64,000 bases of DNA from Hysterangium stoloniferum (taxonomy: Eukaryota; Basidiomycota; Agaricomycetes; Hysterangiales; Hysterangiaceae): assembly GCA_015178975.1 (NCBI GenBank), contig WHVD01000007.1:1550001-1614000 (forward strand), written 5' to 3'. Made by a program: the position numbers and the translations under genes. The notes under the pieces are model-generated. The model ran no database searches, was not told the DNA's origin, and saw only the letters and a list, made by a program, of their open reading frames with translations. Of this stretch, positions 1 to 10,615 are shown in pieces. Position 1 is the stretch's first letter. The number at the start of each line of letters is the position of its first letter.

Positions 1-956
1 CTCCCACTTGCTCCGACAAATATATTAAACCTCCGCATTAACAATTACCACGCATTTTTTTCCCTGCTCCCATTTACACCACACCTTCAAGCTTTGGCCA
101 TTCCGGGCAGTAATTATCCTCTGTCATTTCCTTCAAGTATATCATTAAGTATATTATTACCTTGGGGGACGTTGCGGGAGTTGGAAATATATGATGGGTT
201 TGCAGACATTGTAAACAACCTTTTGGTAATATTTCGGCTTCACTTTCATTCACATTAGGATCAACTAAAAACTGAACACCAGTGCTGGAAAAATATATAC
301 CAAGATAGGCATGCGCCGTTAAAAGAAGTATCGTTTTACGGCGCTGTTGTAGGGTCAACCCAGATCGCACAGTTCCTCCAAATATTTGAAGGCATCCCCC
401 TCACAACATTGTACCTCGAGTCCCTGAACTTTATCGATGATGTCGTTCTGAGCGACCTTGTGGATACATTTCCGAAATTACAGCGATTGATTATACTCTC
501 GGAAGACCTTAACATGGAGTGGGATTTTACTCTCGTGAGTCTTACAGGCGAACACCTCTGAATCAGTGACCTGGCTCTTAAATGTTTGCCATTATAATAC
601 TTTGGTTACAGGAAGAACTTGTACGACGTTTTTCAAACCTTCAAGACCTCGAATACTTGGGTTGGGACTACTCTTCTTTTCTTACTGACCTAACTAGCGT
701 GCGTGAGACAGCAAATGAGGAGGATGGCATGCGAATGACTAGTAGGGCCATCGTGCCTATAATGGCTTTGGCTTGTCCACGTCTCCAAGTGGTGGAGCAT
801 TTCTACCCCGAATTTTCGCATATCTTCAGCATAAAACGTGACAACGAAGGAGACGTCGACCATGTTGATTGGCGGTGTTCTAGAGCTTCTCTTTATGGTC
901 CCACTATTCAAACTTCGTTTTGGGTGCAATGTCTTCAGACCCTCTCGCATATGTGA
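1..956 (+). CDS. F-box/LRR protein, array copy A (5'-truncated by window)
   Basis: This is the 3' part of a four-exon F-box/leucine-rich paralogue; the F-box itself lies before base 1. Exon parts by comparison with the complete sister copies are <1-225, 283-534 and 612-956. Introns 226-282 and 535-611 have GT..AG ends in the same phases as the sisters. The visible protein holds leucine-rich stretches (TNILNLRINNY, LPWGTLRELEIY, GIPLTTLYLE) and the conserved block CPRLQVVEHFY. Two oddities are seen. Exon 1 has a 12-bp in-frame duplication beside the LPWG block. The 3' end carries about 7 extra bases against the sisters (around 930), which changes the last residues and ends the frame at 956 instead of splicing to exon 4. 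The expected role, by family, is the substrate receptor of an SCF ubiquitin ligase; that is inference. It may be expressed with an altered tail or be newly inactive. Confidence 0.75.
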
Positions 957-1351
957 GTTGAGTAAGTAGCTTCGTCGTTTGTAAAATGTCGGTCTGACGT
1001 TTGGCTCAAGTATTTGACAGAATAGCCAGTGCGCGGCTTGTAATGTTTGGAATATCTCATTAGAGGATGTGCCCGAGGGACGGAAAGTTTTTCAACAAAG
1101 ATAATTTATTTCCAAGAGAAGGGTTACTGTTCTCATTATAAATGAAGGTATCGGTGGGGGTTATCATAACGATCATTCACTTAATAATAAACGTTGAATG
1201 TGCAGGTTTTCATCCCTTTCAATATATATGAGCATTATGTTTTAACGAGTGTGTTTTTGCACCCCAATCGTAAATCGTAGAGTGGCGGCTGGCCGTTTTT
1301 GCGCTGTGAGGGCTTGGGAGATTCTTAATTCCGTCAGTGTCTCTTACCCAC

Positions 1352-1580
1352 TGTAAGGGAGTGAGACTCCCTACACGGCGATTTTGTCATCAATATCTGA
1401 GAGGTCACGTGTCTATTATCAAGCATTCGCATAGATCGTACCACTCGCGTAGATCGTACCACTCTCAGTTTATTTTTTATGTATATAAGGCTCTCAAAAG
1501 TCCTCGAAAAACAAGAAACTAGTTCGTACACATCTTCCCCCGTTAAGATACTTTGCGCTTACAGTACAAAGTACCTTACA
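1352..1580. repeat. Solo LTR, 229 bp, with 4-bp target duplication
   Basis: The sequence starts TGTAAGG and ends CCTTACA, a perfect 7-bp terminal inverted repeat of TG..CA type. It is flanked by CCAC on both sides (1348-1351 and 1581-1584). Spacers after copies B and D have the uninterrupted target, CTTACCCACACTTG, so the insertion postdates duplication of the array. A TATATAAGG run at about 1480 fits an LTR promoter. There is no internal coding sequence, so it is either a solo LTR or a very small non-autonomous element. Confidence 0.85.
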
Positions 1581-2192
1581 CCACACTTGACCCAAGCGGC
1601 CATCTTCATCGAGTACATCATTCCTCGTCCTGGCCTGAACTTACTGTAGGCCAATACCCAGGGCTTAGGGCCGGGCTACATGGTATCATGGTCGATCGCC
1701 CCAAAAACTGTACAGTTAATGTGTATATTTCAAACCAGCCAAGAGATAGTAGAGCGCTCACTCTAAGCTGTAGTTGTGGATCACACAACATATATTATAG
1801 CTACCTCAATGAAAGCGACCTGCGAGGTCATGATTGTATTGAAATATGTACCGTGGGATGTGTATGAAATAAAGATACTGCAGGTTAAGCCTGGGCCATG
1901 TAGTCAAATGAGAAGATAAAAATAGATTTGTATAATTGCTAGCTAGCTACAGCTGGCCTTTATAAATAAATCATAATTAATTAGCAAAATTTTAGATGTG
2001 GTATATCAAGGTGCCTGCCCCCACTACATAGCATTAGTGAGCCGCTGACTTGTTATAATACTGAATGATGGAGTCACCGTGTTGACTATTGAATTGAGCG
2101 CCGTCATACCTTTTAAACTCCGACCCCGGTTACCAATCCACAAGAGAAATTACAAGTTCACGACACCAAGTAGATTCCGGGGAATTCACGAC

Positions 2193-2200
2193 TTTATATA
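2193..2200 (+). promoter_or_regulatory. TATA-like run 12 bp before the copy B start
   Basis: TTTATATA sits 12 bp before the ATG, and similar runs (TTTATATATA) lie at the same place before copies C, D and E. The distance is too short for a normal TATA box with an untranslated leader. Transcription may therefore start further upstream, or this conserved run may act in another way. Conservation across paralogues is seen; function is unknown. Confidence 0.35.
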
Positions 2201-2211
2201 CCCTCTTCTAT

Positions 2212-3786
2212 ATGCCGACGTCTCTTCTCGACCTACCTGAAGAAATTCTGGAGGCCTGCGTTGCTTACGTGGCGCTGGATAATCCTCACTTCTACGGCTC
2301 TACAACTGACATTGACGGCGTGGTATTCGGCCCTCCCAGAGATATCCTACATTTGCGACTGGTATGTCGAAGGCTTCGTCGTATTTGTGAACCAAGGATA
2401 TGGGCTGCGATCAATCTCCATTGTGGTAACTGGATGCGTGCAAACCGAGTCGCCAGGTGGAGGTATTATACCACTGAAAATAAATCAAATTATATTCGTC
2501 ATATTCGTGCCCTGTCAATCACATATTACCATGTGCACACACTGCAGGAACAAGATGTCGAGGTAGAGGTGTTATCCTTGCTGCCACTCGTCACTCAAGC
2601 CAAGAACCTTCGCCTACTGCGAGTGTATATACCCTATATATCTGAATCTCCTGATACAGATGCGGATTTTAACGCGATGGTCAACGCTCTTCTGCGGCAA
2701 CCTTTACTTCAAACAGTTATTATACGAGACACATTCACATTCCCATTGCAATTACTCCCACTCGCTTCGACAAATATATTAAACCTCCGCATTAACAATT
2801 ACCACGCACTTTTTTCCCTGCTCCCACTCACACCACAACTTCAAGCTTTGGCCATTCCGGAAAGTAATAATCCTTTGTCATTTCCTTCAAGTATATTATT
2901 ACCTTGGGGGACGTTGCGGGAGTTGGAAATATATGGTGGGTTTGAAGATATTGTAATCGACCTTTTGGTAATATTTCGGCATCGCTTTCATTTAAATTAG
3001 GATCAACTAACAACTGAACACCAGTGCTGGAAGAATATGCACCAATATAGGCATGCGCCGTTAAAAGAAGTATCGTTTTACGGCGCTCTTGTAGGCCCAA
3101 CCCAGACCGCACTGTTTCTTCAAATATTTGAAGGCATCCCCCTCACAACATTGTACCTCGAGTGCCTGAGCGTTCTCGATGATGTCGTTCTGGGCGACCT
3201 TGTGAATGCATTTCCAAAATTAAAGCGATTGATTATACTCTCGGAAGACCCTCACACGCAGCGGGATTTTACTCTCGTGAGTCTTACAGGCAAACATTTC
3301 TGAATCGGTGATTTGGCTCTCAAATGTTTCCCATTATAATACTTTGATTATAGGAAGCACTTGCACGACGTTTTTCAAAACTTGAAGACCTCGAATACTT
3401 GGGTTGGGGCTACTCTTCTGTTCTTACTGACTTAGCTAGCGTGTATGGGACAGAAAATGAGGAGGTCACCTTGCGAATGACCAGTAGAGCCATCGTGCCT
3501 ATAATGGCTTTGGCTTGTCCACGTCTCCAAGTCATGGAGTATATCCACACCTATTTTTCGTATGCCTTCAGCATAGAACGTGACGACGAAGGGGACGTCG
3601 ACCATGTTGATTGGCAGCGTTCTAGAGATCCCACTTTTCAAACTTCGTTTTGGGTGAAATGTCTTGACAGCATATGTGAGTTGAGTAAGTAGCTTCGTCG
3701 TTTGTAAAATGTCGGTCTGGCGTTTGGCTCAAGTGTTTGACAGAATAGCCAGTGCGCGACCTTTAATGCTTGAAATACCTCAGTAG
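2212..3786 (+). CDS. F-box/LRR protein, array copy B
   Basis: Model: join(2212..2967, 3025..3276, 3354..3684, 3734..3786), 463 aa. Introns are 57, 77 and 49 nt. Intron 1 has a clear CTAAC branch site, and the phases (0, 0, 1) fit all copies. The F-box spans residues about 5-65: LLDLPEEIL, then LRLVCRRLRRICEPRIW. Leucine-rich segments follow to the end. The family role is recruitment of substrates to an SCF E3 ligase through Skp1; the substrate is unknown. The start is chosen at MPTS because upstream sequence in frame in copies D and E is out of frame here. Exon 4 rests on the conserved tail FDRIASAR and on shared stop positions. If the last intron is not spliced the frame ends at 3692. No disabling mutation is seen. 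Confidence 0.8.
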
Positions 3787-4501
3787 AGGATGTAGGGACA
3801 GAAAGTTTTTCAACACAGGTAATTTATTTTCAAAAGAAGGGTTACTATTCTCATTATAAATGCAGTTATCGGTGGGGGTTATCATAACGATCATTCACTT
3901 AATAATAAATGTTGAATGCACGGGTTTCCATCACTTTCAATATATATGAGCATTGTGTTTTAACGAGTGTCTTTGCACCCCAATCGTAAGTAGCAGGGTG
4001 GCGGCTGGCCGTTTTCGCGCTGTGGGGGGCTTGGGAGATTCTTAATTCCGTCAGTGTCTCTTACCCACACTTGACCCAAGCGGCCATCTTCATCGAGTAC
4101 ATCATTCCCCGTCCTGGCCCGAACTTACTGTAGGTCTATACCCAGGGCTTAGGCCCAGGCTATAGTACCATGGTCGATCGCGGCGATAGCTGTACAGTTA
4201 ATGTGTATATTTCAAACCAGCCAAGAGACAGTAGAGCACTCTAAGGTGTAAGTGGATCACACAACATATATGATAGCTACCTCAATGAAAGCCACATCCG
4301 AGGTAATAATTGTATAGATAATGCATTAAAATATGTACCGTTGGGATATATATAAGATGAGGTAATGCAGTTTAAGCCTGACACAGCCTGGGCCCTGTAG
4401 TCAAATGAGAAAATAAAAAATAAATTTGTATAATTGCTAGCTACCTACAGCTAGCTATTATACTAAATAAATCAGAATTAATTAGTGATATTTTAGATGT
4501 G
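3787..4501. other. F-box array spacer B (first part)
   Basis: This is non-coding spacer homologous to those after the other copies. It lacks the 229-bp LTR of spacer A and so gives the empty site. It is interrupted at 4502 by a solo LTR and at 5246 by a short gag-bearing retroelement. I see no gene in it. Confidence 0.65.
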
Positions 4502-5213
4502 TGTTACGACTGTGTTGCAACCCTTCGCACGCCAATGGTATATCATCGTAGTTATCCTTCTTCAATCAAGATGATATCTCGGAGGCCGTCGGTCCCCCGA
4601 CGCTGACGTATGCCTTCCGGTCAATCAAACCCAACTACATCTTTCTGTCTGGTTATGCTTTGATACGTCCCTTTCATTATGTTGATCCGTTCCACTCTAT
4701 GTTTCACATATGCCTATCTATATTTGTAGTCCTTGAACTATTTCCTTTTATCATAATTTCACTCTCAGTTATTATCGGCCTCCGAACTAATCATAAACTT
4801 CCCGTTCCTAGTCAAGCTTATTGTTAATGCCGTTTTCCGCCCTTCTCCCCATTAGTATTTTCTAAATGCCTGTTACTTGTATATGAACCCGCTGTAGTTG
4901 TAGTTACTAGGCAATCAGAATATTGACTCAGAATACCCTCATACATCTGTAACAGTCTCATACTAAGAATCCCCCCATCCACCTTCGCGTGCGCTCATCC
5001 ACTCTCGGCCCCGACCCCTGGCCCGACACTCAACTTGTCCTTCGGTCCTGATTGGTATCTCCCCGAAAGGAACTCTTTAGGATTAGTCTACGCCAGTCTG
5101 AAATCTAAGGACACCCTATGGATATCTGCGAGGGCACAGCATATAAGCTGAAGCCAAGTCCTTCCCATCGGTCCCCATCGGCCACCGACATTAGTCAGTT
5201 TTAGTTCTTAACA
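4502..5213 (+). repeat. Solo LTR, family 1, 712 bp
   Basis: It starts TGTTACGAC and ends TTCTTAACA. The 5-bp duplication ATGTG flanks both ends (4497-4501, 5214-5218); spacers A, C and D carry a single ATGTG at this point. A TATAAGCTGAAGCC module lies about 70 bp before the 3' end (5148 onward), which gives the element's sense strand. Other family-1 copies lie at 16457-17170, 19974-20696, 52355-53708 and 54547-55950. The 5-bp duplication suits Gypsy or Copia integrases. Confidence 0.9.
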
Positions 5214-5245
5214 ATGTGGGATTTCGAGTTGCCTGCCCTACTACA

Positions 5246-6691
5246 TGTTCGATAAGGTGTAATGAAAACAGACAAGGTTTATTTACAATGACTAAGCTAC
5301 TATAAAGTAGAAATAGCCGAGCGTTGAAATGCGTCAACGGCTTGCAATACAACATAGCTTGCAATACAACATACGCTAACATGCCCACTTTGCAAGTCGT
5401 TGAGATGTGTAGTAAGTCCATACACACAAAACATGAGAAATAAACCATTTTTAACACACAAAAATATTGTGCCCACAACGAAAATCCATCTTGAAGTTGA
5501 CACAAAAACCTGCTGCACCCACTAGATGCAGAACCACTCAAAACATTTTGAGAAACTCGCTGTGCCCACTAGACACAATATTCATCTGGTACATTTGGCA
5601 TTGAACCGAACCTCAGAGCATCATCCTCACTCTTAGAATATGTTTCCCCAACCTCCCAGATGACAAACAAATGCTGGACCTTGGAGCCCTACTCACAACT
5701 CCTAGTCCACATGATGATTTCAAGTGCACAAAATATAAGCACTCATCCCTGTGCTATCAGTGAGGATCTCCTGGTTTTCAGTAGGTAATCCATTTGAAGA
5801 CGAAACAACCGGCCTCGGCATGGGACAAAAATGCGCATGTAACCTTTGCTGTTGCATCTATAGCAATTCTTTGGCTGTTGCATATTTGGTGAGTCGACTT
5901 TCATTTTTATGGCAATCTGACCCTCATTTTCTTTCCACCCTTTTAGATGGCTTTCTTCTTCTACCAGCGCCGTGGAAATTTTTTTGACTGTAAGTGATCC
6001 CACATGCTGCATAAGAGCAGTTGCTACTGCACCAAATTCCGGAGCCAAACAATAGATGAGGACATCTGGCACATCCTCATCATGTAACTTGACTCCAATC
6101 GCTCGAAGCTGCGAAGCCAGAGTCAAAATGCCATGGACATATTCCATCACTGGCTCTTTGACATCATGTTGATACATATAGAGCTGGCATTTCAATGAAA
6201 TCCGATTGGCCTGATTATTTGCCTGATAGATTTTCGCAAGTGCTTGCCATGCCTCTGGTCCAGTGGTGCAATCCTGAATATACGATTGTTGGCTTGACGC
6301 AATTGTCAATCCAATTGCCGTGTAACCATCCTCTGAATGCTTTGCCCAATCCAAATACTCCTTGCTATTCTCATCCTTAGGTGCCTTTGTTCCACCATTA
6401 ACAACACTCCATGATCCAGCATGCCGCAAAACCATTGACAGTGAAAATTTCCATTCATGGTAGTTATCACCTGAGAGTTTTGGGATACTTGCAAGTAAGG
6501 CATTGATATTAGACATAAGATGAGACAGTATTAGTGTGACTTTTTAAAGCAATGGGGTGGGGCCCATAACCTGTTCGATGAGGTGTAACGAAAACAGACA
6601 AGATTTATTTACAATGACTAAGCTACTGTAAAGTACAAAATAGCCCAGCGTTGAAATGCGTCAACGGCTTGCAATACAACATACACTAACA
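5246..6691 (-). mobile_element. TR-GAG-type short LTR retroelement, copy 1
   Basis: A 1,446-bp element with direct terminal repeats 5246-5381 (136 bp, containing an internal duplication of about 17 bp) and 6572-6691 (120 bp), both starting TGTTCGAT and ending CTAACA. The 5-bp duplication CTACA flanks it (5241-5245, 6692-6696), and sister spacers have the empty site. Inside is only a minus-strand gag-like frame; no protease, integrase, reverse transcriptase or RNase H is present. Next to the 5' LTR (6572) the minus strand reads GGTTATGGGCCC, the likely primer-binding site. A second copy at 46689-48117 is nearly identical, so both are recent. It must depend on enzymes supplied in trans. Confidence 0.88.
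5743..6516 (-). pseudogene. Copia-type gag of TR-GAG copy 1 (frameshifted knuckle)
   Basis: A 257-aa frame starting MSNINALLASIPKLSGDNYH, of the Copia gag type (a W at GDNYHEW followed by a helical body). It should build the particle and bind RNA. Against the second copy it lacks one base near 5853, inside the zinc knuckle. CYRCN is kept but the following H and C are lost and the tail is read in another frame. The protein could still assemble but probably binds RNA poorly. Confidence 0.75.
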
Positions 6692-6956
6692 CTACATAGC
6701 ATTAGTCAGCCACTGACTTGTTATGCTGGAATACTGTATGATGGGGTCACCAGGAATGTTTGATCGGACAAATGCAACTTGCCCGAATTCTTTAGTGATC
6801 GTAGGTCTCACCCAGTGTCACTGTGTGACAATCTGCTCTATTGAGCGCCATCATACTTTTTAAACTCCGACCAAGGTCACCTGAAGAGAAATTACAAGTT
6901 CACGACACCAAGCAGATTCCGGGTAATTCACGACTTTATATATATACCTCTTCTAT
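6692..6956. other. Upstream region of F-box copy C
   Basis: This is array spacer resuming after the retroelement. It matches the sequence before copies B, D and E except for about 85 extra bases (roughly 6752-6838). A TATA-like run lies at about 6935-6945. No gene is seen. Confidence 0.6.
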
Positions 6957-8549
6957 ATGCCGACGTCTCTTCTCGACCTACCTGAAGAAATTCTGGAGGC
7001 CTGCGTTGGTTACGTGGCGCTGGATAATCCTCACTTCTACGGCTCTACAACTGACATATTCGATACTGAAGGCGTGGTATTCGGCCCTCCCAGAGATATC
7101 CTACATTTGCGACTGGTATGTCGAAAGCTTCGTCGTATTTGTGAACCAAGGATATGGGCTGCGATCAATCTCGAGTATAATGGGGAACCTTGGGGTGCAA
7201 ACCGCGTCGCCGGGTGGAGGTATTATACCACTGAAAATAAATCAAATTATATTCGTCATGTTCGTGCACTGTCAATAACATATTGCCCTCTGTTCAATCT
7301 GCAGGAACATGATGTCGAGATAGAGGTGTTATCCTTGCTGCCACTCGTCACTCAAGCCAAGAACCTTCGCCTACTGCGAGTGCATATACCCGATATATTT
7401 GAATCTCCTGATGCAGATGCGGATTGTAACGAGATCGTCAACGCTCTTCTGCGGCAGCCTTCATTGCAAACAGTTATTATGCGAGACACAAGACGATTGG
7501 AATTACTCCCACTCGGCCCGACAAATATATTAAACCTCCGCATTTACGAATACCACGCACTTTTTTCCTTGCTCCCACTCACACCACAACTTCAAGCTTT
7601 GGCCATTCCGGAAAGTAATTATCCTCAGTCATTTCCTTCAAATACATTATTACCTTGGGGGACGTTGCGGGAGTTGGAAATATGTGGTGGGTTTGAGAAC
7701 ATTTTAATCAACCTTTTGGTAATATTTCGGCTTCGCTTTCATTCACATTAGGATCAACTAACAACTGAACACTAGTGCTGGAAGAATATGTACCAAGATA
7801 GGCATGTGCCGTTAAAGGAAGTATCGCTTTACGGCACTGTTGTAGAGTCAGCCCAGATCGCACAGTTCCTCCAAATATTTGGAGGCATCCCTCTCACAAC
7901 ATTGTACCTTGAGTGCCTGAGGGTTATCGATGATGTCGTTCTGAAGGACATTGTGAATGCATTTCCAAAATTGCAGCGATTGATTATACGCTCGAAACGC
8001 CTTAACACGCAGTGGAAATTTGATCTCGTGAGTCTTACAGGCGAACACCTTTGAATCAGTGACTTGGTTCTTAAATATTTGCCATTATAATACTTTGGTT
8101 ACAGGAAGAACTTGTAGAACGTTTTTCCAACCTTCAAGACCTGGAATACTTGGGTTGGGACTACACTTCTGTTCTTACTGGCCTAGCTAGCGTGTACGAG
8201 ACAGGAAATGAGGAAGACGACTTGTGAATAACAAATAGAGCCATCGTACCTTTAATGGCTTTGGCTTGTCCACGACTCCAAGTGGTGGAGTATTTCCACG
8301 CCGAATTTTCGCATGCCTTCAGCATACAACGTGACGACCTAGGAGACGTCGACCATGTTGATTGGTGGCGTTCTGGAGGTTTGTTTTATGGTCACACTCT
8401 TCAAACTTCGTTTTGGGTGAAATGTCTTGACAGCATATGCGAGTTGGGTAAGTGGCTTCGTCGTTTGTAAAATGTCAGTCTGGCGTTTGGCTCAAGTGTT
8501 TGACAGAATAGTCAGTGCGCGACTTGTAATGTTCGGAATACTTCATTAG
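6957..8549 (+). pseudogene. F-box/LRR protein, array copy C, with internal stop
   Basis: The exon structure matches copy B: 6957-7718, 7776-8027, 8105-8447 and 8497-8549, with introns of 57, 77 and 49 nt. The F-box (LLDLPEEIL, then LRLVCRKLRRICEPRIW) and leucine-rich body are kept. In exon 3, at 8225-8227, a TGA replaces the CGA found in copies B, D and E. It is followed by further changes in the same block (ATAACA for ATGACT). CGA to TGA is a CpG transition. The downstream frame is otherwise open to the normal end, so the lesion is young. A truncated protein of about 378 residues lacking the last 90 could still be made. Confidence 0.8.
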
Positions 8550-9032
8550 AGGACGTGTCCAAGGGAGAGAAGGTTTTTCAACAAAGATAATTTATTTCCA
8601 AGAGAAGCGTCACTGTTCTCATTAAAAATGAAGAAATAGGCGGTGGTTATCATAACGATCATTCACTTAATAATAAATGTTGAATGCGCGGGTTTTCATC
8701 ACTTTCAATGAAGTACTTTAAGCCTGACCCAGCCTGGGCCCTGTAGTCAAATGAGAAAATAAAAAATAATTTTGTATAATTGCAAGCTAGCTACAGCTAG
8801 CTTTTATACTCAATAAATCATAATTAATTAGTGATATTTTAGATGTGGGATATCAAGTTGCCTGCCCTACTACATAGCATGAGTGAGCCTATGCTAGAAT
8901 ATGGGAATGTTGACTATTGAATTGGGCGCCTCAAACCTTCTAAACTCTGACTAAGGTTATCTTCCACCTGAAAAGTTCACGACACCAAGCAGATTCCGGG
9001 TAATTCACGACTTTATATATACCCTCTTTTAT
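8550..9032. other. F-box array spacer C (short)
   Basis: This spacer is shortened by an internal deletion: after TCACTTTCAAT at about 8710 it jumps to AAGTACTTTAAGCCTGACCC, skipping several hundred bases present after copies B and D. It makes C and D the closest pair in the array. No gene is seen. Confidence 0.6.
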
Positions 9033-10615
9033 ATGCCGAAGTGTCTTCTCGACCTACCTGAAGAAATTCTGGAGGCCTGCGTTGGTTACGTGGCGATGGA
9101 TAATCCTCACTTCTACGGTGACATATTCGATACTGAAAGCGTGGTATTCGGCCCTCGGAGAGATATCCTACATTTACGACTGGTATGTCGAAAGCTTCAT
9201 CGTATTTGTGAACCAAGGATATGGGCTGCGGTCGATCTCCATTATAATAATAGGGAACGGTTCGAGTGGGTGCTTGCAAACCACGTCGCCGGGTGGAGGT
9301 ATTATACCACTGAAAATAAATCAAATTACATTCGTCATATTCGTGCACTGTCAATAACATATTACTATATTCACAAATTGCAGGAACGAGATGTCGAGGT
9401 AGAGATTTTATCCTTGCTGCCACTCGCCACTCAAGCCAAGAACCTTCGCTTATTGCGAGTGTATCTGCCCGATATATCTGAATCCCCTGATACAGCGGAT
9501 TGTAACAAGATCTTCAACGCTCTTCTGCGGCAACCTCTATTGCAAACAGTTATTATATTAGACAAAAGACGATTGGAATTACTTTCATTCGCTCCGACAA
9601 ATATATTAAACCTCCGCATTAACAATTACGACGCACTTTTTTCCCTGCTCCCACTCACACCACAACTTCAAGCTTTGGCCATTCCTGACAGTAATGATCC
9701 TCTGTCATTTCCTTCAAGTACATTATTACCTTGGGGGACGTTGCGGGAGTTGGAAGTATATGATAGGTTTGAAGAGACTGTAAACAACCTTTTAGTAATA
9801 TTTCGGCTTTGCTTTCATTCACATTAGGATCAACTAACAACTGAACGCTAGTGCTGGAAAAATATGCACCAAGATAGGCATGCGCCGTTAAAAGAAGTAT
9901 CGTTTTACGGCGCTGTTGTAGAGTCAACCCAGATCGCACAGTTTCTCCAAATATTTGAAGGCATCCCCCTCACAACATTGTACCTCGAGTGCCTGAGCGT
10001 TATCGATGATGTCGTTCTGAGCGACCTTGTGGATGCATTTCCAAAATTACAGCGATTGATTATACTCTCGGAAGACCATAACACGCAGTGGGATTTTGCT
10101 CTCGTGAGTCTTACCTTTAGATCAGTGACTTGGCTCTTAAATGTTTGCCATTATAATACTTTGGTTATAGGAAGCACTTGCACGACGTTTTTCAAAACTT
10201 CAAGACCTCGAATACTTGGGTTGGGACTACACTTCTGTTCTTACTAGCGTGTGTGAGACAGCAGATGGGGCGGACGCCTTGCGAATGACTAGTAGAGCCA
10301 TCGTGCCTATAATGGCTTTGGCTTGTCCACGTCTCCAAGTGGTGGAGTATTTCCAGGCCAATGTTCCGTATGCCTTCAGGATAGAACGTGACGACCAAGG
10401 AGACGTTGACCATGTTGATTGTTGTCTTGGGGGTTCTCTTGAATATCCCACTCTTCAAACTTCGTTTTGGGTGAAATGTCTTGACAGCATATGCGAGTTG
10501 GGTAAGTGGCTTCGTCGTTTGTAAAATGTCGGTCTGGCGTTTGGCTCAAGTATTTGACAGAATAGCTGGTGCGCGGCTTGTAATGTTCAGAATACCTCGT
10601 GTCCGAGGGACATAA
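9033..10615 (+). CDS. F-box/LRR protein, array copy D
   Basis: Model: join(9033..9794, 9852..10103, 10171..10501, 10551..10615), 469 aa. The F-box is LLDLPEEIL at residues 5-13 and LRLVCRKLHRICEPRIW about 35 residues later. Leucine-rich segments and the CPRLQVVEYF block follow. Intron 2 is shortened to 67 nt. A 10-bp deletion beside the usual stop moves the end of exon 4 to a TAA at 10613-10615. Unspliced, the frame would end at 10524. The loops after the first F-box helix and after WAAVDLH differ in length from the sisters, always by whole codons. No disabling change is seen. Role as for copy B, by family. Confidence 0.8.

Larger units (their letters stand above)
957..2211. other. F-box array spacer A
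   Basis: This is non-coding spacer between copies A and B. Blocks of it recur after every F-box copy (3787-4501, 8550-9032, 10616-12241, 13853-14190), so the duplicated unit includes the spacer. Short open frames here (for example 1553-1867) are not conserved between copies and I do not call them. A 229-bp solo LTR is inserted at 1352-1580. The last 60 bp hold a TATA-like run shared by all copies. Confidence 0.7.
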
